NCBI GenBank assembly: GCA_964521625.1 | Contig: CAZFSM010000013.1 | Span: 1-64,000, forward strand | Source: UBA1444 sp964521625 | GTDB taxonomy: Bacteria; Bacillota; Negativicutes; UBA1444 | DNA: 64,000 nt | Reading direction: 5' to 3' | Shown here: positions 34,030 to 43,425 of the stretch, one piece after another | Position numbering within the stretch: the stretch's first letter is position 1 | Layout of the letters: every line of letters starts with the position of its first letter | Notes under the pieces: model-generated | The model's database searches: none | Seen by the model: the letters and a program-made list of their open reading frames with translations, nothing else | Told to the model about the DNA's origin: nothing | Made by a program: the position numbers and the translations under genes

Positions 34030-35370
34030 ATGAATATTTGTGTCGTAGGCTGCGGATATGTCGGATTGGTTACCGGGACCTGTCTGGCGGAAATGGGAAA
34101 TACCGTTTGTTGCATCGATCAAAATCCGGCGCGGGTGTCCATGCTGCAACAAGGGCAGACGCCCATTTTTGAACCTGGACTTTCAGAACTTATACTCAGT
34201 AATGTGGCAGAGCACAGGCTGTCTTTTTCTACGGATCTGTCCGCAGGGCTGACTGACGCTAAATGCTGCTTTATTGCTGTAGGTACGCCGACCTTGCCGG
34301 ACGGGTCCGCCGACGTGTCGCAAGTACTGCAGGTCGCAAAGGATTTGGGGCAGTCGTTGACGAACAATTGTGTTGTGGTTACAAAATCGACCGTTCCGGT
34401 CGGCACGACCGAAAATGTTCGCGCATTGATTCGCACGACGCTCATAGAGTGCAATCGCGTGGATGTAAAGATCGATGTTGTGTCCAATCCCGAATTTCTC
34501 AAAGAAGGCGCAGCCATCGACGATTTTATGAAACCGGACCGAATCGTAATTGGTACGGATAACCCTGAGTCCGAGGCGCTGATGCGACAAGTCTATTCAC
34601 CTTTCGTGCAGAACCAAAATCCGGTTCTGTTTATGGACATCCGCTCGGCAGAACTCACCAAGTATGCGTCCAATGGAATGTTGGCCACCCGGATCAGTTT
34701 TATGAATGAACTGGCAAAACTCTGTGACAAGGTCGGCGCCGATATCAGCAAAGTCAGGACCGGCATGGGGACTGACCGTCGTATCGGGATGCCGTTCCTG
34801 TACGCCGGCTGTGGTTATGGTGGTTCCTGCTTCCCCAAGGACGTCCAGGAGTTGGCCCATATCGGTTATCGAAATGGATTGGACATGAAAGTGCTCGGCG
34901 CTGTGCATGCGGCGAACGAAGCGCAAAAGGAATATCTGGCAGAGCAGGCGGAGCAGTATTTTGGCAAACAGATGAATAACCTGCGGTTTGCAGTCTGGGG
35001 ACTGGCGTTCAAACCGCAAACCGACGACATGCGCGAAGCGCCTTCCATTTCCCTGATCCGTCGTCTGGCTGCCAATGGCGCCCGGGTTAGCGCCTACGAC
35101 CCGGCTGCGCGCAAAACTGCAGCGGAATATTTCACCGACCTGTCGGAACAAGTGGCGATACAGGATGATATGATGAAAGTGTTAGACGGCGCTGACGCCT
35201 TGTTTCTGGTCACAGAATGGCGGCAGTTCCGGCAACCCGATTTTGCTCTGATCAAGAGCAAGCTGAAGCAAGCGGTAATTTTCGACGGACGAAACCAGTA
35301 CGACGGGGCTAGTTTGCGTCAAATGGGTTTTGAATACTATTGCATAGGAAGGAACGGCCATGTCAAATAA
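34030..35370 (+). CDS. ugd: UDP-glucose 6-dehydrogenase
   Basis: Ugd oxidises UDP-glucose to UDP-glucuronate with two NAD. The 446-residue protein has NICVVGCGYVGLVTG (NAD site), KSTVPVGT near 118, PEFLKEGAA near 157, and the catalytic Cys in GYGGSCFPKD (near residue 267). WGLAFKPQTDDMREAPS near 325 is typical of the C-terminal domain. It starts directly after the preceding stop and overlaps the next gene by 11 bases. Its product feeds the UDP-glucuronate decarboxylase that follows. Confidence 0.96.
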   Translation: MNICVVGCGYVGLVTGTCLAEMGNTVCCIDQNPARVSMLQQGQTPIFEPGLSELILSNVAEHRLSFSTDLSAGLTDAKCCFIAVGTPTLPDGSADVSQVLQVAKDLGQSLTNNCVVVTKSTVPVGTTENVRALIRTTLIECNRVDVKIDVVSNPEFLKEGAAIDDFMKPDRIVIGTDNPESEALMRQVYSPFVQNQNPVLFMDIRSAELTKYASNGMLATRISFMNELAKLCDKVGADISKVRTGMGTDRRIGMPFLYAGCGYGGSCFPKDVQELAHIGYRNGLDMKVLGAVHAANEAQKEYLAEQAEQYFGKQMNNLRFAVWGLAFKPQTDDMREAPSISLIRRLAANGARVSAYDPAARKTAAEYFTDLSEQVAIQDDMMKVLDGADALFLVTEWRQFRQPDFALIKSKLKQAVIFDGRNQYDGASLRQMGFEYYCIGRNGHVK

Positions 35371-36295
35371 ACGAATTCTGGTCACCGGCGGCGCCGGGTT
35401 TGTCGGCACTCATCTCTGCAGGCGGCTGTTAACCGAGGGAAATCAGGTCATTTGCCTGGATAACCTTTATACCGGCAGCAAAGCAAATATCGAATCTTTT
35501 GATGGCAATCCGAACTTCCGGTTTGTTTTGCATGATGTGTGTCAACCGTATGAGTTTGATGTCGATGAAATTTATAATATGGCTTGCCCGGCCAGCCCGG
35601 TGCATTATCAGGCCGAACCGATCAAAACGACGCAAACCAGCGTGCTGGGAGCAATCCACGCGCTGGAACTGGCAATGAAAAAGCAGGCGCGTGTTTTGCA
35701 GGCGTCAACGTCGGAGGTATACGGCGATCCGCTCGAACATCCGCAGCGAGAAACCTACTGGGGGCATGTGAATTGCCATGGAATCCGCAGTTGCTATGAT
35801 GAGGGGAAACGCTGCGCCGAATCACTGTTTTTTGATTATCAGCGAAAACATCAGGTTGCGATAAAAGTCATTCGTATCTTCAATACCTACGGTCCCAATA
35901 TGCATCCGGCCGATGGCCGTGTGGTCAGCAACTTTGTGATGCAGGCGCTACGGGGCGAGCCACTGACCATTTATGGGACTGGCAGGCAAACCCGCTCGTT
36001 TTGCTATGTCGACGATCTGGTGGATGGAATTATCCGCATGATGGCCTCTGAAAAAGATTTTATCGGGCCGGTGAATTTGGGAAATCCGGTGGAATTCACC
36101 ATGCTGGAACTGGCCGAAGAAGTGCTCAGGCAAACTGGCTCAAAATCAACCCTGGTTTTCCAGCCATTGCCGTCCGATGATCCCACGCAACGACGTCCAG
36201 ATATTTCGCTGGCCAAAGAAAATCTAGGCTGGCAGCCACAGATTCAGCTTGCGGCAGGGTTAAAGCAAACAATCAAGTGGTTTTCAAAGCAGTGA
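35360..36295 (+). CDS. UDP-glucuronate decarboxylase (UDP-xylose synthase)
   Basis: An extended SDR of 311 residues that converts UDP-glucuronate to UDP-xylose, possibly with a UDP-4-keto-pentose intermediate. It shows VTGGAGFVGTHL, the UXS-typical YNMACPASPVHYQ near residue 75, ASTSEVYGDP near 117, YDEGKR (catalytic Tyr and Lys) near 146, and RIFNTYGP near 170. Coupling to ugd supports the call. Together they supply UDP-xylose for one of the nearby glycosyltransferases. Confidence 0.93.
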   Translation: MSNKRILVTGGAGFVGTHLCRRLLTEGNQVICLDNLYTGSKANIESFDGNPNFRFVLHDVCQPYEFDVDEIYNMACPASPVHYQAEPIKTTQTSVLGAIHALELAMKKQARVLQASTSEVYGDPLEHPQRETYWGHVNCHGIRSCYDEGKRCAESLFFDYQRKHQVAIKVIRIFNTYGPNMHPADGRVVSNFVMQALRGEPLTIYGTGRQTRSFCYVDDLVDGIIRMMASEKDFIGPVNLGNPVEFTMLELAEEVLRQTGSKSTLVFQPLPSDDPTQRRPDISLAKENLGWQPQIQLAAGLKQTIKWFSKQ

Positions 36296-36324
36296 GTCAG
36301 GAATTGTTTTAGGGGAGGTCAGCA

Positions 36325-38142
36325 ATGTTTCTGCGTCGATACTGGATTCCGATACTTTTGTTTCTGCATGATGCGGCTATTGTAAGTGTTGTTCCTTTCA
36401 TTGGCCTGTTCATTCGGTTTGAAGGGGATGTGGATCCAAGTTATTTTGACTTGCTGGCGCCTTTTTTACCCTTTATGTTGGCTGTGCGTCTGATAACTTT
36501 TTATCTTTTTCGCTTGTATCACCGGATGTGGCGATATGCCAGCATCCATGAAATGCTGGCGATCATCGGCGCTGTATCTGTCAGTTCAGCGGTGATTACC
36601 GGCATAATGCTTTATTTAAAGTCCGGCGTGCCGCGCAGCGTTCACCTGCTCAGCTGGCTGATGCTGATCGCATTTATCGGATTTAGCCGACTGGGACTTC
36701 GCATTTATTACTATTTTCGGATTCGGCTGATGAGCCCCTCGGTGAATATTCTCATCATCGGGGCGGGTGATGCGGGAGCGATGCTGGCCAAAGAGATCCG
36801 GAACAGATGGTCGGAGACCCGGCGAGTGGTTGGCTTCATTGATGACGATGTAAAAAAATGGGGACAACAACTCATGGGAATCCCGGTTCTGGGCGGACGG
36901 GATGACTTGGTTCAACTGGCGGCAAGCTATAAAGTCGCCGAAATCATGATTGCGGTTCCCTCGGCATCGGGGGCGATCGTGCGCACGTTGGTAAACAAAT
37001 GCCGGGAAACCGGCTGTACGGTGAAAATCTTGCCGGGCCTTTCAGATTTGATTGATGGCCGCGTCAGTTTACAGAGCCTGCGCAATGTCGACCTGGAAGA
37101 TTTGTTGCGGCGGGATCCGGTAAAACTCGATATGGACGCGATTTCCAACTATTTGAAAGGGAAACGAATCCTGGTTACGGGCGCCGGCGGTTCCATCGGC
37201 GCCGAAATCTGCCGCCAGATTGCCCGGTTTGAGCCAGGTGCGTTGTTTTTGCTGGGCAAAGGTGAAAACAGCATCTATGATATTGATCAGGAGTTGCGGC
37301 AACATTATCCGCGTATTTCTGTGGAGCCGATTATTGCCGATGTGCGGGATGCCCAGCGGATTCGGCAGGTTTTTTCTGCGTGCGCTCCCCAGGTAGTATT
37401 CCATGCGGCCGCTCACAAGCATTTGCCATTGATGGAATTGCAGCCGGTTGAGTCAGTTCGCAATAATATCTTCGGCACCAAAGTCGTTGCCGAGGCAGCG
37501 GATATGTCTGGCGTGGAAACCTTCATTATGATCTCCACCGACAAAGCGGTCAATCCCACCAGTGTTATGGGGGCCACCAAACGTGTAGCCGAGATGGTCG
37601 TGCAAAACTTAAGTCAACAGAGCAAGACTCGATTTGCGGCGGTCCGGTTTGGCAATGTTCTAGGCAGTCGCGGCAGTGTGGTGCCATTATTCAAGAAACA
37701 AATCGCGGCCGGCGGCCCGCTGACGATTACCGATCCAGAAATGAAGCGCTATTTCATGACGATTCCCGAAGCGACCCAACTGGTATTGCAAGCCGGCGCC
37801 ATCGCCAAAGGCGGCGAGGTGTTCGTGCTCGATATGGGGGAACCTGTGCGTATCCTCGATATGGCGGAAGACTTGATCAGGCTGTCCGGCTACGAACCCT
37901 ATAGAGATATTGAGATTACATTTACCAATGTGCGGCGTGGCGAAAAACTGTTTGAAGAACTGCTCACGGCGGAAGAAGGAACGCGGGCCACCCAACATGA
38001 GAAAATCTTTGCAGCGAATTTGCGGCAAGTCGATTGCGAGCGGTTGTTAAGCCAATTGGCGGAACTAGCGCCCATTCTTGAGGGCGAGCAGATCAAGGCT
38101 CACATCGCAGCACTGGTTCCCACCTATAAACCGTCAGAATAA
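36325..38142 (+). CDS. Membrane-bound nucleoside-diphosphate-sugar 4,6-dehydratase (FlaA1/WbpM/CapD family)
   Basis: A 605-residue protein with four N-terminal membrane helices (about residues 10-130), a first Rossmann domain (GAGDAGAM near 148) and a second SDR domain (VTGAGGSIGAE near 282). ISTDKAVNP near 405 and VMGATKR near 415 give the Ser-Met-Lys active site of the WbpM group, which converts UDP-GlcNAc to the 4-keto-6-deoxy sugar. It is the last gene before a strong terminator. It may supply the 4-keto sugar for the aminotransferase at 40027, though that lies in another unit. Confidence 0.92.
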   Translation: MFLRRYWIPILLFLHDAAIVSVVPFIGLFIRFEGDVDPSYFDLLAPFLPFMLAVRLITFYLFRLYHRMWRYASIHEMLAIIGAVSVSSAVITGIMLYLKSGVPRSVHLLSWLMLIAFIGFSRLGLRIYYYFRIRLMSPSVNILIIGAGDAGAMLAKEIRNRWSETRRVVGFIDDDVKKWGQQLMGIPVLGGRDDLVQLAASYKVAEIMIAVPSASGAIVRTLVNKCRETGCTVKILPGLSDLIDGRVSLQSLRNVDLEDLLRRDPVKLDMDAISNYLKGKRILVTGAGGSIGAEICRQIARFEPGALFLLGKGENSIYDIDQELRQHYPRISVEPIIADVRDAQRIRQVFSACAPQVVFHAAAHKHLPLMELQPVESVRNNIFGTKVVAEAADMSGVETFIMISTDKAVNPTSVMGATKRVAEMVVQNLSQQSKTRFAAVRFGNVLGSRGSVVPLFKKQIAAGGPLTITDPEMKRYFMTIPEATQLVLQAGAIAKGGEVFVLDMGEPVRILDMAEDLIRLSGYEPYRDIEITFTNVRRGEKLFEELLTAEEGTRATQHEKIFAANLRQVDCERLLSQLAELAPILEGEQIKAHIAALVPTYKPSE

Positions 38143-38180
38143 GATAGGCCGGCTTGAGTCAAGCCGGCCTATCTTATTTT
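38141..38180 (+). terminator. Strong hairpin terminator
   Basis: A perfect 15-bp stem, AAGATAGGCCGGCTT (38141-38155) with AAGCCGGCCTATCTT (38161-38175), loop of five bases, followed by ATTTT. It begins inside the stop codon of the FlaA1-like gene and separates it from the nonulosonate operon. Confidence 0.93.
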
Positions 38181-38201
38181 AATTTGAAAAATATTTGATT
38201 A

Positions 38202-38230
38202 TTGCAGGAATCTTTGCGTTGTTATAGAAT
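38202..38230 (+). promoter_or_regulatory. Promoter of the nonulosonate operon, sigma-H match
   Basis: TTGCAG (38202-38207), 17 bases, TAGAAT (38225-38230). As at ompM, the same bases match the sigma-H form: GCAGGAATC (38204-38212), 11 bases, ATAGAAT (38224-38230). The stretch before it is AT-rich. A TATAAT at 38268-38273 is a second, weaker candidate because no good -35 lies before it. Confidence 0.65.
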
Positions 38231-38293
38231 TTATAAAACATGAATGATGAGTAATTTTTTTACTCGATATAATAACGAAAAATGAGGCATACT

Positions 38294-38830
38294 ATGCTGG
38301 AATCTATCATCACTTCGAAGACCCGTATTCAACTTTTACTCCGGTTTTTTATGAATCCGGAGCGAAAGGCGTACTTGCGCGAACTCGCCACAGAACTGGG
38401 TGAATCGTCCAACGGCGTACGCGTAGAACTGGACCGCCTGGAAAAGGCAAAACTACTGGAATCCGTGCCCGACGGGAGGACTAAATCGTTTAGAGCCAAT
38501 ATCGCCCACCCGCTGTTTTCCGATATTCAAAATATCGTAAAAAAATCACTGGGGATTGATAAACTGGTTGATGATGTGGTTGCGCGTCTGGGCGATGTAA
38601 AACTAGCCTTTATTACGGATGATTACGCGCGCGGCATTGACAGCGGGGTCATCGATATCGTCATCGTGGGCAAAGTTGACCGCAATGTTCTGGACGAACT
38701 GATCCAGATTACTGAACCGAAAATCGGCGGGCGAAAAATCCGGGCTTTAGTGCTGTCCGACGAAGAATATGAAAGACTTGCCGAAAAGATGTTGAAGGGA
38801 AAACCTCTTTTCGTGGTTTACACAGCATAA
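38294..38830 (+). CDS. Winged-helix protein with degenerate nucleotidyltransferase-like domain
   Basis: A 178-residue protein with an N-terminal winged-helix domain (about residues 3-75; YLRELATELGESSNGVRVELDRLEKAKLL split over the recognition helix and wing) and a C-terminal region (about 85-175) resembling MNT nucleotidyltransferases. The GS and double-Asp metal motif of active enzymes is degenerate (FITDDYARGIDSGVIDIVIVG), so catalysis is doubtful. The ATG at 38294 follows GAGG; an ATG at 38282 would be nearly leaderless from the TATAAT at 38268. It is the first gene of the operon and may regulate it; that is inference. Confidence 0.75.
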   Translation: MLESIITSKTRIQLLLRFFMNPERKAYLRELATELGESSNGVRVELDRLEKAKLLESVPDGRTKSFRANIAHPLFSDIQNIVKKSLGIDKLVDDVVARLGDVKLAFITDDYARGIDSGVIDIVIVGKVDRNVLDELIQITEPKIGGRKIRALVLSDEEYERLAEKMLKGKPLFVVYTA

Positions 38831-38853
38831 AAATGACAGTGAGGAGTGTAAAA

Positions 38854-39993
38854 ATGAAAACTTTTCAAAAGCATTTGCTCGACGATGTTATCAAAAACAA
38901 CGCAGATCTTCCTTTATGGTATCAGGCCGAAATCTTTCGCGAGGGAGTCCGGCTTTTCGACCACTTAAACAAGAAACATCAGGGAATCGAACGGCGTAAG
39001 GTCGCTATTTTCGGCGGCGCAGGTTATATTGGAACCATGCTGACTGATCATTTGTTACAGCAGGGTTATGCGGTAAAGTGTCTGGATTTATTGCTATATA
39101 ACAATGAAAGATGCGTCCTGCCGTTTTTGGGGCGCCCAAACTACGAATTTGCATTTGGCGACATGGCAGATCGTGATTTTGTTGCAGCGGGACTGGAAGG
39201 CGTTACTGATGTAGTCATTTTGGCAGGGTTGGTGGGTGATCCGATAACGAAAAAATATCCTGAAGCTTCACAAATTATCAACACGGATGCAATTCGCCAA
39301 ACCATACAAGATCTAAACGGTAAAGGGTTGGCGAAAGTGATTTTCGTTTCCACCTGCTCCAACTATGGCTTGATTGAGGGCGATGTGTTGGCAGATGAAT
39401 TGTTTCCGCTAAAACCACTATCGCTATATGCGAAAGCGAAAGTGGAGATGGAACAGTTGTTGCTTGCGGGGCAGGGCAAGGTGGATTACTGTCCGACCGT
39501 CCTTCGTTTCGCCACGGCTTTCGGAGTATCGCCCCGTATGCGCTTTGACCTGACTGTTAATGAATTTACCCGTGATATGTATCTCAACAAAGACCTTGTT
39601 GTTTTTGACGCGGAAACTTGGCGTCCATACTGTCATGTGCGCGACTTCTCGATTTTGATTCAACGGACACTTGAAGCGCCGGAAGAACGGATATCATTTG
39701 AAGTATTCAATGCGGGCGGCGAAAAAAATAATTTCACAAAACAGATGATTGTTAACGCCGTAAAAGCAAAGTTGCCTGATGCACCTGTCTCATACAAGGA
39801 GCATGGTTCCGACCCTCGCAACTATCGGGTTAATTTCAGCAAAGTCAGAGAGACCCTGCTTTTCGCGCCAACGTATTCTGTTGATGATGGTATTGCTGAA
39901 CTGATTCACTGCCTTGATCAAAAATTCTTTTTAAATGTTGACGCTGAACGAAACTTTTACGGAAATTACGAGATAGACTATCCGCGCCGATAG
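38854..39993 (+). CDS. NAD-dependent sugar epimerase/dehydratase, atypical
   Basis: An extended SDR of 379 residues with about 50 extra N-terminal residues before the Rossmann motif (VAIFGGAGYIGTML near residue 50). Active-site Ser/Thr region is FVSTCSNYG near 166 and YAKAKVEME gives Tyr and Lys near 193. The Asp-Glu pair found after Thr in 4,6-dehydratases is replaced by Cys-Ser, so a dehydratase role is unlikely; epimerase or reductase is more probable. The ATG at 38854 has GAGGAG upstream. It precedes the LegC-like gene where LegB would normally lie. Confidence 0.82.
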   Translation: MKTFQKHLLDDVIKNNADLPLWYQAEIFREGVRLFDHLNKKHQGIERRKVAIFGGAGYIGTMLTDHLLQQGYAVKCLDLLLYNNERCVLPFLGRPNYEFAFGDMADRDFVAAGLEGVTDVVILAGLVGDPITKKYPEASQIINTDAIRQTIQDLNGKGLAKVIFVSTCSNYGLIEGDVLADELFPLKPLSLYAKAKVEMEQLLLAGQGKVDYCPTVLRFATAFGVSPRMRFDLTVNEFTRDMYLNKDLVVFDAETWRPYCHVRDFSILIQRTLEAPEERISFEVFNAGGEKNNFTKQMIVNAVKAKLPDAPVSYKEHGSDPRNYRVNFSKVRETLLFAPTYSVDDGIAELIHCLDQKFFLNVDAERNFYGNYEIDYPRR

Positions 39994-40026
39994 AGACCAA
40001 TCAGCGGGAGTGGAGGGTGAGACGCC

Positions 40027-41178
40027 ATGTCGGGTTTGTCGCAAACTGTATTAAAAACCATGCAGTCGGTAGTTCCCCAGAATGTTGCATTGCATGAACC
40101 CTGCTTTGAAGGTAATGAGTGGAAATATGTTAAAGAATGTATTGACACGCGGTGGGTTTCTTCAGCCGGCAAGTATGTTGATACTTTTGAAAAAAATCTG
40201 GCCGAATTTACCGGGGCCCGTTTTGCCGTTGCTGTTGTTAACGGGACTGCCGCTTTGCAAGTATGCCTCCAGCTGGCTGGCGTCGAACGGGATGACGAGG
40301 TTCTGGCGCCGGATTTGACTTTTATCGCCACTGCAAATGCGATAGCTTATGCAGGCGCTATCCCGCACTTTGTCGACTCGGCTGAAAACACGCTGGGGCT
40401 TGACCCAGGAAAATTAGATCAATACTTGCAAGAAGTCGGCGTCATCCGCGATGGCGCCTGCTATAACCGCCTTACGGGACGACGGATCAGCACGGTTGTT
40501 CCCATGCACACTTTTGGTCATTCGATGGATTTGGACCCGTTGATTGATGTTTGTGAAAAGTACCATCTTGCATTGGTGGAAGATGCTGCCGAATCGCTGG
40601 GAACTTATTACAAAGGGCGACACACGGGTACCTTTGGCCGGATTAATGCAATGAGCTTTAATGGAAACAAAATAATCACTACCGGCGGTGGCGGCGCCTT
40701 ACTGACCAATGACGAGTCTTTGGGCCGTTTGGCAAAGCATATTACAACTACGGCGAAATTGCCCCATGCATGGGATTTTTTCCATGACAGAGTGGGCTAT
40801 AACTATCGCATGCCCAATATTAATGCGGCGCTGGGGTGCGCTCAGTTGGAAGCGCTGCCAAGATTTCTCGAGCAAAAAAGAGCGCTGGCCAGTCGATATC
40901 AACAGGCATTTCTGGATGTTAAGGGTATTCGCGTTTTTTCGGAACCTGATTTTTCCACAAGCAACTATTGGCTCAATGTTCTAATGTTGGATCAGCAGCA
41001 GGCCGATCAGCGAAACGACATCCTTCAATTGCTAAACGCTTCCGGCATTATGGTAAGACCAGCCTGGATCCTGATGCACAAGTTGCCCATGTATAAAGAA
41101 TGTCCGCGGATGGATCTGACGGTCTCAGAAAGCATAGAATCACGCTTGATCAATGTTCCCAGCAGTGTATTCCTGTAA
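40027..41178 (+). CDS. legC: LegC-like sugar nucleotide 4-aminotransferase
   Basis: A PLP aminotransferase of the DegT group, 383 residues, resembling LegC, which aminates a 4-keto-6-deoxy-HexNAc nucleotide in legionaminic acid synthesis. It has FEGNEWKYVKECIDTRWVSS split near residue 30-50, VNGTAALQV near 72, EDAAESLGT near 185, and the PLP Lys in FNGNKIITTGGGG near 214. The C-terminus ends INVPSSVFL, an LPSS-like ending seen in this subgroup. Start has GGAGGGTGAG upstream. Followed two bases later by the NeuC/LegG gene. Confidence 0.88.
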   Translation: MSGLSQTVLKTMQSVVPQNVALHEPCFEGNEWKYVKECIDTRWVSSAGKYVDTFEKNLAEFTGARFAVAVVNGTAALQVCLQLAGVERDDEVLAPDLTFIATANAIAYAGAIPHFVDSAENTLGLDPGKLDQYLQEVGVIRDGACYNRLTGRRISTVVPMHTFGHSMDLDPLIDVCEKYHLALVEDAAESLGTYYKGRHTGTFGRINAMSFNGNKIITTGGGGALLTNDESLGRLAKHITTTAKLPHAWDFFHDRVGYNYRMPNINAALGCAQLEALPRFLEQKRALASRYQQAFLDVKGIRVFSEPDFSTSNYWLNVLMLDQQQADQRNDILQLLNASGIMVRPAWILMHKLPMYKECPRMDLTVSESIESRLINVPSSVFL

Positions 41179-41180
41179 AA

Positions 41181-42341
41181 ATGAACATGCGTAAGATTTG
41201 CGTTGTTACCGGATCGCGAGCTGAATACGGTTTATTATACTGGTTGATGAAAGAAATTCAGGCTGATGATTCGTTTTGCCTGCAGGTTGTTGTAACCGGG
41301 ATGCACTTGTCGCCAGAGTTCGGGTTGACCTATAAAACAATCGAAAATGATGGATTCCCGATTGATGAAAAGGTGGAAATGCTCCTGTCCAGCGATACAG
41401 CGACGGGCATCACTAAGTCGATTGGTCTGGGTATTATCGGTTTCGCTGATGTCTGGGACCGACTGAAACCAGATTTGATCGTTGTTCTGGGTGACCGGTT
41501 TGAAATGCTGGCAGTCGCGCAGTCGGCTTTGATAGCGCTAATTCCGGTGGCGCATATCGCTGGCGGCGACCTTACCGAAGGCGCCTTTGACGAAGCCATC
41601 CGTCACAGCATAACGAAAATGTCGCATTTGCATTTTGTGACCAATGAAAAATCTGCCGACCGAGTCCGCCAACTCGGGGAAAACCCAGCACATGTTTACA
41701 CGGTGGGCAGTCCAGGTTTGGATCATTTGCCACGCATGCGGTTTTTGAATCGGCAAGAATTGGAACAGGAACTCGACTTTAAGTTTCTTGCCCGCAATCT
41801 TTTGATAACCTTTCATCCTTCCACGTTGGACAGCGCCGATGCCAATGCGCAATTTGACCAACTGTTAGCTGCGTTGGCACAGTTGCATGATACAGGGCTT
41901 TGGTTTACCTATCCCAATGCAGATCCGCAAGGTCGTCGGCTCATTTCCCGACTGGAAGAATTTGTTGCAATGCATAAACAGGCAAAAGCATTTTCATCCC
42001 TTGGACAACAACGCTATCTGAGTTTAATGGCGCAAGTGGATGCCGTAGCAGGTAACTCTTCCAGCGGTCTGTATGAAGCGCCTTCGTTTAAAATTCCCAC
42101 AGTCAATATCGGCGATCGTCAGCGGGGACGACTGCAAGCATTGTCGGTGTTAAATTGCGAACCATACACCGAGGACATTCTGGCAACTATCTTGCAATCC
42201 TTGGAAATGGATTGCTCCTTGACGGTTAATCCTTATGGCGATGGTAACAGCTCCGCTAGAATATTGAGTGTTCTTAAAAGCATTGATGATTTTAGGCCGT
42301 TGGTAAAGAAATCTTTTTTTGAGGTCGCATATGAAAAATGA
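41181..42341 (+). CDS. neuC: Hydrolysing UDP-N-acetylhexosamine 2-epimerase (NeuC/LegG)
   Basis: This enzyme removes the nucleotide while inverting C2, giving the free ManNAc-type sugar for NeuB. The 386-residue protein starts MRKICVVTGSRAEYGLL after two extra codons, with VVLGDRFEM near residue 96, HIAGGDLTEGAFDEAIRHSITK near 115-135 and GNSSSGLYEAPSFKIPTVNIGDRQRGR (near 290) split over the C-terminal site. The family includes NeuC for sialic acid and LegG for legionaminic acid; the LegC-like neighbour favours LegG. It begins just after the aminotransferase stop with little ribosome site, implying coupling. Confidence 0.93.
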   Translation: MNMRKICVVTGSRAEYGLLYWLMKEIQADDSFCLQVVVTGMHLSPEFGLTYKTIENDGFPIDEKVEMLLSSDTATGITKSIGLGIIGFADVWDRLKPDLIVVLGDRFEMLAVAQSALIALIPVAHIAGGDLTEGAFDEAIRHSITKMSHLHFVTNEKSADRVRQLGENPAHVYTVGSPGLDHLPRMRFLNRQELEQELDFKFLARNLLITFHPSTLDSADANAQFDQLLAALAQLHDTGLWFTYPNADPQGRRLISRLEEFVAMHKQAKAFSSLGQQRYLSLMAQVDAVAGNSSSGLYEAPSFKIPTVNIGDRQRGRLQALSVLNCEPYTEDILATILQSLEMDCSLTVNPYGDGNSSARILSVLKSIDDFRPLVKKSFFEVAYEK

Positions 42342-43425
42342 TGGAATACCCAAAGCTGTATATATCATTGCGGAAGCTGGCGTGAATCACAACGGGTCAT
42401 TGGACATGGCCCGGGATTTGATTGAGGTGGCTGCCAAATCGGGCGCCAATGCTGTGAAGTTCCAGACTTTCAAAGCGGAAAAATTGGTGACCGCAGACGC
42501 GGAAAAAGCAGCGTACCAGAAAAAAATGGCAGGAACCGATGATTTCCAGCTTGATATGCTGCGCAAACTAGAACTTGATGCCTCAGACCATATAAGCTTA
42601 ATTGAATGCTGTCGCGACAATCGTATCGAATTTTTGTCCACGCCTTTTGATACGGAGAGCTTGGAACTGCTGGCAAACCAATTTGACATTTCCCGTATAA
42701 AGATCCCATCCGGGGAAATAACTAATGGCCCCTTGCTTTTGCAGGCTGCCAGGACGGGCAAGCCAATTATTCTTTCAACAGGCATGAGTACGCTCGCTGA
42801 CGTTGAAGCAGCACTGGCAGTATTGGCGTATGGCTATTCGAACATTGAGGGCGAACCGTCTTCCACCTTGTTTCCTAGCGCCTATTCCTCTAGCCGGGGG
42901 CAAGCGTTGCTGCGCGACAAGGTTGTGTTGCTCCACTGTACGACAGAATATCCGGCGCCTTTTTATGAAGTCAATTTGCAAGCGATGGATACCTTACAAG
43001 CTGCTTTTGGCTTACCAGTCGGTTTTTCCGACCATACTGCCGGAATTGCGATTGCGTTGGCGGCGGCGGCGAGGGGGGCGACAATCGTTGAAAAGCATTT
43101 TACCATGGATCGAACGTTGCCAGGCCCCGATCATCAAGCCTCAGTTGAACCATCAGAATTGATCGAGTTGGTAAGAGGAATCCGCCAAATTGAACAGGCG
43201 GTTGGCTGCGGGCTCAAATGCCCTGCCGCGTCCGAACGAAAAAACATGGCCATAGCCAGAAAAAGCCTGATAGCCTCTCGCCCGATAAAGTGCGGTGAAA
43301 CTTTTAATGAACAGAACCTGGGAATCAAAAGACCAGGTGATGGGATTTCGCCCATGCAGTATTGGAACTGGTTGGGGAAAAAAGCTGATCGGAATTACCG
43401 GAAAGACGAGAGGATTGACAAATGA
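42331..43425 (+). CDS. neuB: Nonulosonic acid synthase (NeuB/LegI)
   Basis: NeuB-type enzymes condense phosphoenolpyruvate with a ManNAc-type sugar to form a nine-carbon acid. The 364-residue protein has IAEAGVNHNGSLDMA at the start, IKIPSGEITN near 127, GFSDHTAGI near 232 and VEKHFTMDR near 256, and a C-terminal SAF (antifreeze-like) domain (about 300-355). Legionaminate synthase (LegI) is the likely activity from its neighbours. It overlaps neuC by 11 bases and neuD by ATGA. Confidence 0.94.
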   Translation: MKNDGIPKAVYIIAEAGVNHNGSLDMARDLIEVAAKSGANAVKFQTFKAEKLVTADAEKAAYQKKMAGTDDFQLDMLRKLELDASDHISLIECCRDNRIEFLSTPFDTESLELLANQFDISRIKIPSGEITNGPLLLQAARTGKPIILSTGMSTLADVEAALAVLAYGYSNIEGEPSSTLFPSAYSSSRGQALLRDKVVLLHCTTEYPAPFYEVNLQAMDTLQAAFGLPVGFSDHTAGIAIALAAAARGATIVEKHFTMDRTLPGPDHQASVEPSELIELVRGIRQIEQAVGCGLKCPAASERKNMAIARKSLIASRPIKCGETFNEQNLGIKRPGDGISPMQYWNWLGKKADRNYRKDERIDK

